Source: an uncultured Paracoccaceae bacterium (lineage in GTDB: Bacteria; Pseudomonadota; Alphaproteobacteria; Rhodobacterales; Rhodobacteraceae). From it: 64,000 nucleotides of DNA. The translations under genes and the position numbers were made by a program. The notes under the pieces were generated by a model, which worked only from the letters and a program-made list of their open reading frames with translations, searched no databases and was not told where the DNA came from. The stretch's first letter is position 1. Each line of letters starts with the position of its first letter. The stretch lies in the NCBI GenBank assembly GCA_947503935.1, contig CANNFR010000004.1, positions 248,001 through 312,000 on the forward strand, in the 5' to 3' direction. Shown in pieces: positions 39,079-48,245 of this stretch.

Positions 39079-39717
39079 TCAACGGCGTGCGGGTCGCCAG
39101 CCGGCCTGGGCGGCTTCGGCCTCGGTGCAGAACCATCGTTCGCCCTTGGCTGCACTGATGCGGGTCGCGGCGTAGTGCTGCTGGCCCGGCATGTGATAGA
39201 TCCGCCCCGAGGCAGAGACGTTGCCCTTGATCGCGCAGGTGTCCGGCGTGGGATCGGCCCAGGCGGCGGTGCGAATTGCGGATGGCGCCTCGGCCTCGCC
39301 CGCCCAGAGGCCGCGACGGGCCGCGGAGGCCTGTGCCTCGACCTTGATGTAATCCAGTGAATAACGGCGATAGGCGAAGGCGGCACCTAGGTGTACCAAG
39401 GTATCGGCAAGATCAGCGCCATCCACGTGGCACGTCGCCACAAGTCGCCCGTAGCGGTCATGATCGTGGCCATGGCAAATGACGGTCTTGCGGCCGACAA
39501 GCTGTTGCACGACGTCCTTCGCCCAGGCGCCGCATGCCCATTCCCGACCCGCCCGGGTGCAGCTTTGCTGAAGCTCGGGCGCGTCGATGCCATGGAGGCG
39601 CACCCGCTGGCCCGCCACATCGATCGTATCGCCATCGATGACATGCGCCGCACCTGTCAGTGTTTGCGCCGAGACCGGCAGGGCGAGAAGAACGAGGAGT
39701 GAACAAATTCTTAACAT
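39079..39717 (-). CDS. Secreted thermonuclease-family (SNase) protein with C-terminal Cys domain
   Basis: 212 residues. Signal peptide MLRICSLLVLLALPVSAQ. SNase domain about 20-140: VIDGDTIDVAGQRVRLHGIDAPELQQSC, HDRYGRLVATCHVDGADLADTLVHLGAAFAYRRYS, containing the family's catalytic Asp/Arg/Glu positions (R in VRLHGIDAPE, E in APE, R in YGRLVA). A second small domain (about 160-212) reads CAIKGNVSASGRIYHMPGQQHY to RWFCTEAEAAQAGWRPARR, a GN..IYHxPG module seen in other SNase proteins and probably cysteine-stabilised. Exported nuclease; role in nutrient scavenging is inference. Confidence 0.9.
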   Translation of the reverse strand: MLRICSLLVLLALPVSAQTLTGAAHVIDGDTIDVAGQRVRLHGIDAPELQQSCTRAGREWACGAWAKDVVQQLVGRKTVICHGHDHDRYGRLVATCHVDGADLADTLVHLGAAFAYRRYSLDYIKVEAQASAARRGLWAGEAEAPSAIRTAAWADPTPDTCAIKGNVSASGRIYHMPGQQHYAATRISAAKGERWFCTEAEAAQAGWRPARR

Positions 39718-39771
39718 GCCCCTCAGATGGAGGCTGTAGGCAGGAATGGCAACGACGAATTTAAGAAAAGG

Positions 39772-41424
39772 TTACCGCTGGGCGGTTCGCCAATGGGGGT
39801 GAATCCAGGGCTCGGCATTTTCGGGCGGCAGGGGGGTGCGGCCCAGAATGTGGTCGGCGGCCTTCTCACCCACCATGATCGACGGGCCGTTCAGATTGCC
39901 ATTGGTGATGCGCGGAAAGATCGAGCTGTCGGCCAAGCGCAGCCCCTCGACCCCGATCACCCGGGTCTCGGGGTCAACCACCGCGTGGGGGTCATCCGCG
40001 CGACCCATCCGCGCCGTGCCGCAGGGATGATAGGCGCTTTCGGCATGCTCGCGGATGAAGGCATCGAGGTCCTCGTCCGATTGCAACGCCTCGCCCGGCG
40101 CCAGCTCGCGCGCCACATGGGGGGCCATTGCCGGCTGGCCGAAAATCTCGCGTGTCAGGCGCAGGGCGGCGCGGAACTCGGCCCAATCATCCGCATGCGC
40201 CATGTAGTTGAAGCGGATCACCGGCGGATCGACGGGATCGGGCGATCGCAGGCTGACCGCCCCGCGCGATTTCGACCGCATCGGCCCGACATGCGCCTGA
40301 AAGCCATGCGCCTTGACCGCCACGCTGCCATCGTAGCGCACCGCCAGCGGCAGGAAGTGGTATTGCAGGTCAGGATACTCGACACCTGCGGCCGAGCGGA
40401 TGAAGCCCGCGCTCTCAAACTGGTTCGAGGCGCCGGGCCCGGTGCTGCTGAACAGCCAGCGTGCGCCGACCCAGGCTTTGCCCAGCAGGTTCCAATAGCT
40501 GTAAAGCGTGATCGGCTGACGCGCGGCGTATTGCACATAGACCTCAAGATGATCTTGCAGGTTTGCGCCGACACCCGGGCGATCGGCCACAACCTGGATG
40601 CCATGCTCGGCCAGATGCGCGGCGGGTCCGATGCCCGACAGCATCAGCAGTTTCGGCGAGTTGATCGATGAGGCCGCCAGGATCACCTCGCGTCGCGCCC
40701 GGATCGTCTGCCGGTTATACCCCCTTTGCACCTCAACGCCCGTGGCGCGTCCGTCATCGATCCGCACTTTCAGGGCGAGCGCCCGGATCAGCGTGCAGTT
40801 CGCCCGGGTCAGGGCGGGCTTGAGGTAGGCGTTGGCGGCCGACCAGCGCCGCCCCTGCCAGATCGTGGCCTCCATCGGGCCAAACCCCTCTTGCCGCTGG
40901 CCGTTGTAATCGTCGGTCACGCCATAGCCTGCCTGCCCAGCGGCGGTGACGAAGGCCTCATGCAGCGGGTTGTCGCGGGGGCCACGGGTAACGTACAAAG
41001 GGCCGTCTTGGCCGCGCCAGCCGGCATCGCCGTGCCCGTGCCAATGCTCCATCCGTTTGAAGTACGGCAGCACATCGGCGAAGGCCCACCCGGCGGCGCC
41101 GGTCTCGGCCCAATGGTCGAAGTCGCGGGCATGGCCGCGGACATAGACCATCCCGTTGATCGAGGATGACCCGCCGACGACCTTGCCGCGCGGCACCGCC
41201 ATGCGGCGGTTGTTCAGATGCGGCTCAGGCTCGCTCCGAAAGCCCCAATCGTAGCGCGCCATGTTCATCGGAAACGACAGCGCGCCGGGCATCTGGATGA
41301 ACGGCCCCGCATCGCTACCGCCATGTTCGATGACAATCACCGAGGCGCCTGCCTCGCTTAAGCGATAGGCCATGGCGCACCCGGCCGAGCCTGCGCCTAC
41401 GATGACGAAATCGGCCTCCATCAT
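39772..41424 (-). CDS. betA: Choline dehydrogenase
   Basis: GMC-family FAD flavoprotein, 550 residues, oxidising choline to betaine aldehyde at the membrane. N-terminal dinucleotide fold [25 protein letters not shown] signature [28 protein letters not shown], and the C-terminal catalytic-histidine region [12 protein letters not shown] plus [18 protein letters not shown]. Last gene of betI-betC-betB-betA; 231 bases separate it from betB. Confidence 0.95.
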   Translation of the reverse strand: MMEADFVIVGAGSAGCAMAYRLSEAGASVIVIEHGGSDAGPFIQMPGALSFPMNMARYDWGFRSEPEPHLNNRRMAVPRGKVVGGSSSINGMVYVRGHARDFDHWAETGAAGWAFADVLPYFKRMEHWHGHGDAGWRGQDGPLYVTRGPRDNPLHEAFVTAAGQAGYGVTDDYNGQRQEGFGPMEATIWQGRRWSAANAYLKPALTRANCTLIRALALKVRIDDGRATGVEVQRGYNRQTIRARREVILAASSINSPKLLMLSGIGPAAHLAEHGIQVVADRPGVGANLQDHLEVYVQYAARQPITLYSYWNLLGKAWVGARWLFSSTGPGASNQFESAGFIRSAAGVEYPDLQYHFLPLAVRYDGSVAVKAHGFQAHVGPMRSKSRGAVSLRSPDPVDPPVIRFNYMAHADDWAEFRAALRLTREIFGQPAMAPHVARELAPGEALQSDEDLDAFIREHAESAYHPCGTARMGRADDPHAVVDPETRVIGVEGLRLADSSIFPRITNGNLNGPSIMVGEKAADHILGRTPLPPENAEPWIHPHWRTAQR

Positions 41425-41655
41425 CGCGCGACTTGGCTTTGGGTGAGGGGGATGAGCGTCCGGCTTGCGGGGGTTTCACAGCCTCGCAACCCCGTGGGGT
41501 ATTTGGGATAGAATGAAGACCAACGAAGAACGTGTGGCTTTCGGACGTGGTGCAGCCCCGATCTCTCTGGCGCAACCGCGCGCGCGTCAGCGCGCGCCGG
41601 GCCCAACGCGAGGCACGGATCTTTGATCCGGGGCGAGGGGCGGGAGGGTCCCCTT
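41425..41655 (-). other. betB-betA intergenic stretch with two hairpins
   Basis: No gene seen in 231 bases. Two inverted repeats: GCGCGCG/CGCGCGC around TCAG (41580-41597) and CGGATC/GATCCG around TTT (41616-41630). Nearer betA, a CCCCGTGGGGTATTTGGG string resembles an intergenic motif I recall as common in Rhodobacteraceae. They may influence betA expression or be remnants of dispersed palindromic repeats. Confidence 0.4.
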
Positions 41656-43104
41656 CTACCAGGGCGCATCGACACCACCTTGGCCGACATAAACCGTTTT
41701 GACTTCGGTCCAGTGTTCAAGCGCCGCCCGCCCATTTTCGCGCCCGACGCCCGAGGCTTTGGTGCCGCCAAACGGCATCTCGACCGGGGTCAGGTTATAG
41801 GTGTTGATCCAGGTGGTCCCCGCTTGCAGCAGACCGGCCACGCGGTGGGCGCGGGCAAGGTCTTTGGTGAACACACCGGCCGCCAGCCCGAATTGGGTCG
41901 CGTTGGCGCGGGCGATCACCTCGGCTTCGTCGTCGAAATCGAGAACACACATCACCGGGCCGAAGATTTCTTCCTGCGCCACAGTCATCGTGTCGGTCAC
42001 ATCTGCAAAGATCGTTGGCTGAACGAACCACCCTGTGCCCGCCTTCCCGCCCGCGACCAGTCGCGCGCCTTCGGCCTGCCCCTTGGCAATGTAGCCCATC
42101 ACCTTGTCGTGCTGCGCCGCGCTGATCAGCGGACCCATCGTGGTGGCCTCATCCAGCGGATCACCCAAATGGATCGAGGCTGTGCGTTTGGCCAGACGCC
42201 CTAGAAAATCCTCCTTCACCGAGGCTTCGACAAAGACCCGCGTGCCGTTCGAGCAGACCTGGCCGGCGGAATAGAAATTCCCCAGCATCGCTGCTCCCAC
42301 GGCTGCATCCAGATCGGCATCGGCGAAGACGATGAGGGGCGATTTGCCACCCAGCTCCATCGTCACGTGCCGGATGCCTTCGGCGGCCGCCTGATAGACG
42401 CGGCGCCCCGTCGGTACCGACCCGGTCAGCGAGACCTTGCGGACGCGCCCGTCCCCGATCAGCTGTGCACCGACGCGGCCTGCCCCCTGCACCACGTTGA
42501 ACACCCCCGGCGGGGCGCCCGCCTCAGTCAGGATTTCGGCCAGCTTCAGCGCGCCAAGCGGTGTCACTTCCGAGGGTTTGAACACCATCGTGTTGCCGCA
42601 GGCCAGCGCCGGTGCCGCCTTCCAGCAGGCGATCTGGGCGGGATAGTTCCAGGCCCCGATGCCGATAGCCACTCCATGCGGCACCCGCATCGTGTAGGCC
42701 CAGTCGCCGCCCAGTGGGATCGTCTCGCCCGTGATCGTGGCCGCCAGCCCGCCGAAATACTCCAGCGCATCGGCGCCCGAGGGCCAGTCGGCCACACGCG
42801 TCTCCGAGATCGGCTTGCCGGTGTCCAGCGTCTCCAGCCGGGCCAACTCCTCGGCCCTATCGCGGATGATCTGTGCGGCGCGGGTCAGGATGCGCCCCCG
42901 CTCAACCGGCCTCAAGGCGGCCCAGTCGGATTGCGCCCGCGCGGCGGCGGCCAGGGCGGCTTCGATGACTGCATCGGTTGCCTCGTATACCCGGGCGATG
43001 GGCTTGCCGGTTGCGGGATAGAGCACCTCGATCGCCGCGCCGTCCTTGTCTTCATGATAGCTGCCATCCACGAAATGGCTTGCGGTCGGGTCAGCCTGCA
43101 TCAT
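41656..43104 (-). CDS. betB: Betaine aldehyde dehydrogenase
   Basis: NAD(P)-dependent aldehyde dehydrogenase, 482 residues, normal length; converts betaine aldehyde to glycine betaine. Catalytic glutamate in [14 protein letters not shown], catalytic cysteine in [15 protein letters not shown], coenzyme-site [31 protein letters not shown]. Overlaps the end of betC by 14 bp. The double ATG follows AAGGGGG. Confidence 0.95.
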   Translation of the reverse strand: MMQADPTASHFVDGSYHEDKDGAAIEVLYPATGKPIARVYEATDAVIEAALAAAARAQSDWAALRPVERGRILTRAAQIIRDRAEELARLETLDTGKPISETRVADWPSGADALEYFGGLAATITGETIPLGGDWAYTMRVPHGVAIGIGAWNYPAQIACWKAAPALACGNTMVFKPSEVTPLGALKLAEILTEAGAPPGVFNVVQGAGRVGAQLIGDGRVRKVSLTGSVPTGRRVYQAAAEGIRHVTMELGGKSPLIVFADADLDAAVGAAMLGNFYSAGQVCSNGTRVFVEASVKEDFLGRLAKRTASIHLGDPLDEATTMGPLISAAQHDKVMGYIAKGQAEGARLVAGGKAGTGWFVQPTIFADVTDTMTVAQEEIFGPVMCVLDFDDEAEVIARANATQFGLAAGVFTKDLARAHRVAGLLQAGTTWINTYNLTPVEMPFGGTKASGVGRENGRAALEHWTEVKTVYVGQGGVDAPW

Positions 43105-44605
43105 TCCCCCTTGGAAACCGCTGATTGGTTTCCAGAACGTTCAAATCCATATGATTGCGCATGTAGCGCTCGGATGCTTTTTGCAGCGGTTGAAAATCCC
43201 ACGGATAATATCCGCCTTGCCGCAGCGCCTGATAGACGATCAGCCGCCGCGCCTGGCTTTCGCGTACCTCGGCATCGAAACGCGCCAGATCCCAGCGCGC
43301 TTCGGACTTGGCGCGCAGGCTGTTTAACGTGCCGGCATGGGCCGGATCGCCCGCGCAATTGGTCAGTTCATGCGGATCGGCCTCAAGATCGAACAATTGA
43401 TCGGGGTCAAGCGCGCAGCGGACGTATTTCCACTTGCCATAGCGCAACGCCACAAGAGGCGCCTCCGAGGCTTCGGCGGCATATTCCATCGCCACGGGTT
43501 CGGTGCGCTCGGCCCCGTGGGCCAGAGGCACCAGGCTGGTGCCGTCCGTCCAGGGCATCACCTCGTCCATCGAGACACCGGCTAGGTCGCACAAGGTGGG
43601 TGCAAGATCGATGGTCGAGACGGGCGTGTCGATCCGCTCCGCCGGCAGGCCGCCCCCCGCGATCATCAAGGGCACGCGGGCCGCGCCTTCGAAGAAGGTC
43701 ATCTTGTACCAGAGCCCGCGTTCGCCCAGCATGTCGCCGTGATCCGAGACGAAGACGGTGATCGCCTCTTGCCGGGTCGCCTCAAGCGTCGCGATGATCT
43801 GGCCGATCTTGTCGTCGAGATACGAGATATTGGCGAAATAGGCTCGTCTGGCGCGGGCGATCATTTGGTCGGTCAGATCATAGCTGCGCCAATCATTGGC
43901 ATCGAAGATGCGGCGCGAATGCGGATCGTGATCGGCGTAGTCCATGGCAGCGATCTGAGGCGCGAGATGATCGCATCTCTCGTAGAGGTCCCAATACTTC
44001 TGGCGCGCGACGTATGGGTCATGCGGGTGGGTGAAGCTGACCGTCAGGCACCACGGGCGCGGATCGGCCCCGCGGGCGAGGTCCTGCACCTTGCGGATGG
44101 CGTGGTAGGCGACCTCATCATCATATTCTAGCTGGTTGGTGATCTCGGCCACGCCCGCGCCGGTGGCCGAGCCCAGGTTGTGATACCACCAGTCGATCCG
44201 CTCGCCCGGTTTGCGGTAATCCGGCGTCCAGCCGAAATCAGCGGGATAGACGTCGGTTGTCAGCCGCTCCTCAAAGCCGTGCAGCTGATCGGGGCCGACG
44301 AAATGCATCTTGCCCGACAGGCAGGTCTGATAGCCCGCCCGGCGCAGATGATGCGCGAAGGTGGGGATGGCCGAGGCAAACTCGGCCGCATTGTCATAGA
44401 CGCCGGTGCGGCTGGGCAATTGACCCGACATGAAACTGGCCCGCCCCGGCGCGCAGAGGGGCGAGGCGGTGTAGCTATTGGCGAAACGGGCCGACCGGTC
44501 GGCCAGCCGCGCAAGGGTCGGGGTGTGCAGCCATGGTGCCGGACCGTCGGGAAAGAGCGTGCCGGTCAACTGATCGACCATGATGATGAGGATGTTCGGT
44601 TTCAT
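43091..44605 (-). CDS. betC: Choline sulfatase
   Basis: Type I sulfatase, 504 residues, hydrolysing choline-O-sulfate to choline and sulfate in the cytoplasm. N-terminal metal-binding [12 protein letters not shown]; sulfatase signature [25 protein letters not shown], in which C51 of CAPGR is the residue converted to formylglycine; [19 protein letters not shown]-terminus [22 protein letters not shown] is typical of BetC. Overlaps betI by 4 bp and betB by 14 bp. Confidence 0.95.
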   Translation of the reverse strand: MKPNILIIMVDQLTGTLFPDGPAPWLHTPTLARLADRSARFANSYTASPLCAPGRASFMSGQLPSRTGVYDNAAEFASAIPTFAHHLRRAGYQTCLSGKMHFVGPDQLHGFEERLTTDVYPADFGWTPDYRKPGERIDWWYHNLGSATGAGVAEITNQLEYDDEVAYHAIRKVQDLARGADPRPWCLTVSFTHPHDPYVARQKYWDLYERCDHLAPQIAAMDYADHDPHSRRIFDANDWRSYDLTDQMIARARRAYFANISYLDDKIGQIIATLEATRQEAITVFVSDHGDMLGERGLWYKMTFFEGAARVPLMIAGGGLPAERIDTPVSTIDLAPTLCDLAGVSMDEVMPWTDGTSLVPLAHGAERTEPVAMEYAAEASEAPLVALRYGKWKYVRCALDPDQLFDLEADPHELTNCAGDPAHAGTLNSLRAKSEARWDLARFDAEVRESQARRLIVYQALRQGGYYPWDFQPLQKASERYMRNHMDLNVLETNQRFPRGNDAG

Positions 44606-45186
44606 GCCGCGTCTTCGATCAGAGAGGCCGCAAGCACGCCCTCAACCAGCCGCACGGCCTTTGCGCGGTCGGGGGGCTGGCCCGACAGGGCCTCGCGCAG
44701 ATAGACCCCGTCGATCATCGCGGACAGCCGATCAGCCAGCTGCCCGGCCCGATCACCGACGAGCCCGCGCAGCGGGACGAGGAGGTTTGAGCGCAAACGT
44801 CGCTGATAAATCCGCAAAAGCCGCGCCGCCTCTGGCTGGGTCTGTGCGAGCACATAGAAATGCAGCCAGGCTGACACCACCTCGCGCCGGAAGCTGCCTT
44901 CGGAAAAGCTGGCGCGGATCACTGCGCGCACGCGTCCCTCATGGCCGTCGGCCGCCGCCAACGCGCCGCGAATCTCGGCGCCATAGATCGTCAGGATATG
45001 GCGCATCGCGGCCAGAAAGATCTGCTCTTTGCTGCCGAAATAATGATGGGCGAGGGCCGATGACATGCCCGCGCGCCGTGCGATCTGCGCGACTGTCACG
45101 TCCAACGTGCCCGCGCGCCCGATCTCGGTGATCGTGGCGCGCACCAGCGCATCGCGGCGCAGCGGTTCCATTCCGACTTTCGGCAT
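44602..45186 (-). CDS. betI: TetR-family repressor BetI
   Basis: 194 residues. The N-terminus MPKVGMEPLRRDALVRATITEIGRAGTLDVTVAQIARRAGMSSALAHHYFGSKEQIF matches BetI, including the helix-turn-helix. Choline-responsive repressor of bet genes. Start at the MPKVGMEP methionine with GGGGAT upstream; other in-frame starts lie 2-6 codons earlier. First gene of betICBA; 4-bp overlap with betC. Confidence 0.93.
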   Translation of the reverse strand: MPKVGMEPLRRDALVRATITEIGRAGTLDVTVAQIARRAGMSSALAHHYFGSKEQIFLAAMRHILTIYGAEIRGALAAADGHEGRVRAVIRASFSEGSFRREVVSAWLHFYVLAQTQPEAARLLRIYQRRLRSNLLVPLRGLVGDRAGQLADRLSAMIDGVYLREALSGQPPDRAKAVRLVEGVLAASLIEDAA

Positions 45187-45222
45187 GATCATCCCCGATT
45201 TCAACTCAGGGCTATCGGATTC

Positions 45223-45246
45223 TTTATTGACCCGTCAATCAATAAA
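45223..45246. promoter_or_regulatory. BetI-like operator between bet and cho operons
   Basis: TTTATTGA-CCCG-TCAATCAATAAA: an ATTGA/TCAAT inverted repeat (45226-45239) with flanking AT symmetry. Read on the minus strand it contains TTGATTGAC..GTCAATA, close to the E. coli BetI site as I recall it. It sits 36 bases upstream of betI and 92 bases upstream of choX, so one site may serve both directions. Confidence 0.6.
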
Positions 45247-45338
45247 AACCTTCCCCGCGCAGCAAAACGGTTGCGTTTCGCCCGCCAGCACCGTTTCATA
45301 GGCGCAAAGCAGACATAACCAACAGGGAGCCACGGCCA

Positions 45339-46262
45339 ATGCGCCTGACACCAACACTCTCCGCCCTCGCCCTTGCCGCTTTCGCGACCCACGCGGCCGC
45401 GCAATGCGACAGCGTCACCTTTGCCGATGTGGGCTGGACCGATATCACCGCGACCACGGCGACAACCAGCGTCATCCTCGATGCGCTGGGCTACGAGACC
45501 GAGACCAAGCTGTTGTCGGTGCCGGTCACCTATACCTCGATGGCCTCGGGCGATATCGATGTGTTCCTGGGCAATTGGATGCCGACGATGGAGGCCGATA
45601 TCGCACCCTACCGCGAGGCCGGCACCGTCGACACGGTGCGCGAAAACCTGGAAGGGGCGAAGTACACGCTGGCCACCAATGCCGCTGGCGCCGCACTCGG
45701 CATCGCGGATTTCGCCGATATCGCGGGCCAGGCCGAGGCGCTGGACAGTGAGATCTACGGGATCGAGCCCGGTAATGACGGCAACCGCCTGATCCTCGAT
45801 ATGATCGAGGCCGATGCCTTCGGCCTGTCAGGTTTTGAGGTCGTCGAAAGCTCGGAGCAGGGCATGTTGGCGCAGGTCGCCCGCGCCACCGATCGGGATG
45901 AGCCGGTGATCTTCCTTGGTTGGGAGCCGCACCCGATGAACGCCAATTTCGACATGACCTACCTGACCGGCGGGGATGACTGGTTCGGCCCCGATCTGGG
46001 CGGTGCGACCGTCTACACCAATACCCGCGCGGGATATGTGGACGAATGCCCCAATGTCGGCCAGCTGCTGCAAAACCTGAAATTCACCCTGGCCATGGAG
46101 AACGAGATCATGGGCGCGATCTTGAATGATGGCGCCGACCCTGAAACCGCCGCCACGGCCTGGCTGGCCGCGAACATGGACACGATCGGGCCATGGCTGG
46201 AAGGGGTCACCACCAAAGATGGCGGCGACGCCATGGCCGCGGTCACGGCCGCCTTGCAATAA
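45339..46262 (+). CDS. choX: Choline ABC transporter substrate-binding protein
   Basis: 307-residue periplasmic receptor of the OpuAC/ProX family. Signal peptide LSALALAAFATHAAAQ. Aromatic-cage tryptophans expected for quaternary amines are in FADVGWTDI, FLGNWMPTM and FLGWEPHPMNA. Linkage to betICBA and similarity to rhizobial ChoX favour choline over betaine. AGGGAG ribosome site. Followed by hairpins, then choW and choV. Confidence 0.92.
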   Translation: MRLTPTLSALALAAFATHAAAQCDSVTFADVGWTDITATTATTSVILDALGYETETKLLSVPVTYTSMASGDIDVFLGNWMPTMEADIAPYREAGTVDTVRENLEGAKYTLATNAAGAALGIADFADIAGQAEALDSEIYGIEPGNDGNRLILDMIEADAFGLSGFEVVESSEQGMLAQVARATDRDEPVIFLGWEPHPMNANFDMTYLTGGDDWFGPDLGGATVYTNTRAGYVDECPNVGQLLQNLKFTLAMENEIMGAILNDGADPETAATAWLAANMDTIGPWLEGVTTKDGGDAMAAVTAALQ

Positions 46263-46273
46263 GCGCAAAGCCG

Positions 46274-46342
46274 CCCCGGACCTGATCCGGGGCCCCGACC
46301 GTCTCATAAAAGCGGTCGAGGCCCCGGTGTAGAGGCCGGGGC
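46274..46342 (+). repeat. Three hairpins between choX and choW
   Basis: CCCCGGA/TCCGGGG (46274-46292); a CGACCG..CGGTCG stem between about 46295 and 46319; and GCCCCGG/CCGGGGC (46321-46342). The first resembles palindromic intergenic repeats widespread in alphaproteobacteria. Their place after a receptor gene suggests differential transcript stability. Confidence 0.6.
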
Positions 46343-46345
46343 AGC

Positions 46346-47191
46346 GTGCCGCCAGATATGGACCAGCTGGACATCCCCAAGATCCCGATCGGGCGCGGCG
46401 CCAAGGCCGTGTTCGACTGGTTGAACGAGAACCTCAGTTGGTTTTTCGATGGCCTGTCGATCGCCATGGAATGGCTGATCGACGCGATCCTCTGGGTGTT
46501 GCAGACCCCGCACCCCCTGATCGTGATCGCTGTTTTCGTGGCGCTGACCTGGGCTTTGCAGCGTAACTGGAAGACCTGCCTGCTGGTCTTCCTCGGGTTC
46601 CTCTTCATCCTCAACCAGGATTACTGGGAGGAGACGACCGAAAGCCTGACGCTTGTCCTCTCGGCTTGCGTCGTCTGCATGGGAGTCGGCGTGCCCATCG
46701 GCATCGCGGCGGCACATCGCCCCAAGCTTTATGCCTATATGCGCCCCGTTCTGGACCTGATGCAAACGCTGCCGACCTTTGTCTACCTGATCCCCGCGAT
46801 CGTCTTTTTCGGCATCGGCATGGTGCCCGGCCTGATCGCCACGGTGATTTTCGTGCTGCCCGCGCCGATCCGCCTGACCCATCTGGGCATCTCGACCACC
46901 CCCGACACGCTGCTTGAGGCCGCGACCGCCTTCGGCGCCACCCCGCGTCAGGTGCTGTGGAAGGTCGAGCTGCCCTACGCCGTGCCGCAGATCATGGCCG
47001 GGTTGAACCAGACCATCATGCTGTCGCTCTCGATGGTGGTGATCGCGGCGCTGGTGGGCGCAGACGGGTTGGGCGTGCCGGTGGTGCGGGCGCTCAATTC
47101 GGTGAACACGGCGCTGGGCTTTGAGGCGGGCTTTATCATCGTGGTTGTCGCCATCATCCTCGACCGGATGCTGCGGGTGGAGCGCAGATGA
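46346..47191 (+). CDS. choW: Choline ABC transporter permease
   Basis: 281 residues, about six membrane segments, ProW/OpuAB type: LTLVLSACVVCMGVGVPIGIAAAH, RPVLDLMQTLPTFVYLIPAIVFFGIGMVPGLIATVIFVLPAPIRLT and the EAA-loop region EAATAFGATPRQVLWKVELPYAVPQIMAGLNQTIMLSLSMVVIAALVG. Start given as GTG 46346; an ATG four codons in (46358) is an equally good choice. Overlaps choV by 4 bp. Confidence 0.93.
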   Translation: MPPDMDQLDIPKIPIGRGAKAVFDWLNENLSWFFDGLSIAMEWLIDAILWVLQTPHPLIVIAVFVALTWALQRNWKTCLLVFLGFLFILNQDYWEETTESLTLVLSACVVCMGVGVPIGIAAAHRPKLYAYMRPVLDLMQTLPTFVYLIPAIVFFGIGMVPGLIATVIFVLPAPIRLTHLGISTTPDTLLEAATAFGATPRQVLWKVELPYAVPQIMAGLNQTIMLSLSMVVIAALVGADGLGVPVVRALNSVNTALGFEAGFIIVVVAIILDRMLRVERR

Positions 47192-48213
47192 GTATCGCGG
47201 TTGAGTTTGACAAGGTCAGCATCGTCTTCGGCGAGAAACCCCAATCCGCGCTTCCCCTGATGGACGAAGGGAAAAGCCGCGAGGAGGTGCGCAAGGCTAC
47301 GGGCCAGGTTCTGGGCGTGCACGATTGTTCGCTGGCCGTCGAGACGGGCGAGATCCTGGTGCTGATGGGGCTGTCAGGCTCGGGCAAGTCGACCCTTCTG
47401 CGCGCGGTCAACGGGTTGAACCCGGTCGTGCGCGGCGCGGTGACCATCCATGACGGCGATTGGTCATGTGAGGTGGTCTCGGCCTCAAAACCCGATCTGC
47501 TGCGCGTGCGGCGCGAATGTGTAGGCATGGTGTTTCAGCAATTCGGCCTGCTGCCCTGGCGGAGCGTGCGCGACAATGTGGGGCTTGGCCTGGAAATCGG
47601 CGGCATGAACACCGCCGACCGTCGTGCCAAGGTCGACGAACAGCTGGCGTTGGTGGGCCTGTCGGATTGGGCCGAACGCAAGGTGGGTGATCTGTCGGGC
47701 GGCATGCAGCAACGCGTCGGGCTGGCGCGCGCCTTTGCCACCGATGCGCCGATCCTTCTGATGGACGAGCCTTTCTCGGCGCTCGACCCGCTGATCCGCA
47801 CCCGGCTTCAGGATGAGTTGCTGGAGCTGCAGCAAAAGCTGCATCGCACGATCATCTTCGTCAGCCACGACCTGGACGAGGCCTTCAAGATCGGCAATCG
47901 CATCGCCATCATGGAAGGCGGGCGGATCGTGCAATGCGACACGCCACGCGGCATCTTTTCGGCGCCCGCATCCGAGTATGTGGCCGATTTCGTCGCCAAC
48001 ATGAACCCGCTGGGCGTGCTGACCGCGCGCGATGTGATGGGCGCCATCGGGCCGGTTCTGCCGACGCAAACGGTCGAGGCCGAAATGCCCGTGCGCGATG
48101 TGATGGGCGCTTTGCAGAAGGCTGAGGCCATCGGCGTGTCCGATCAGGGGCAACTGATCGGAGAGATCACGCCAAGTGGCCTGATGGAGCGGTTGCTGAA
48201 CCCGAAGGGCTGA
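47188..48213 (+). CDS. choV: Choline ABC transporter ATP-binding protein
   Basis: 341 residues, ProV/OpuAA type. Walker A GLSGSGKST, Q-loop VFQQFGLLPWRSV, signature LSGGMQQRVGLARAFATDAPILLMDEPFSALDPLIR with Walker B. A short C-terminal tail (PVRDVMGALQKAEAIGVSDQGQLIGEITPSGLMERLL) resembles part of a CBS module, as in osmoprotectant importers. ATGA overlap with choW. Confidence 0.94.
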   Translation: MSIAVEFDKVSIVFGEKPQSALPLMDEGKSREEVRKATGQVLGVHDCSLAVETGEILVLMGLSGSGKSTLLRAVNGLNPVVRGAVTIHDGDWSCEVVSASKPDLLRVRRECVGMVFQQFGLLPWRSVRDNVGLGLEIGGMNTADRRAKVDEQLALVGLSDWAERKVGDLSGGMQQRVGLARAFATDAPILLMDEPFSALDPLIRTRLQDELLELQQKLHRTIIFVSHDLDEAFKIGNRIAIMEGGRIVQCDTPRGIFSAPASEYVADFVANMNPLGVLTARDVMGAIGPVLPTQTVEAEMPVRDVMGALQKAEAIGVSDQGQLIGEITPSGLMERLLNPKG

Positions 48214-48245
48214 CGCACCCTATCACGCCTCGTTCGCCGAAGTCC

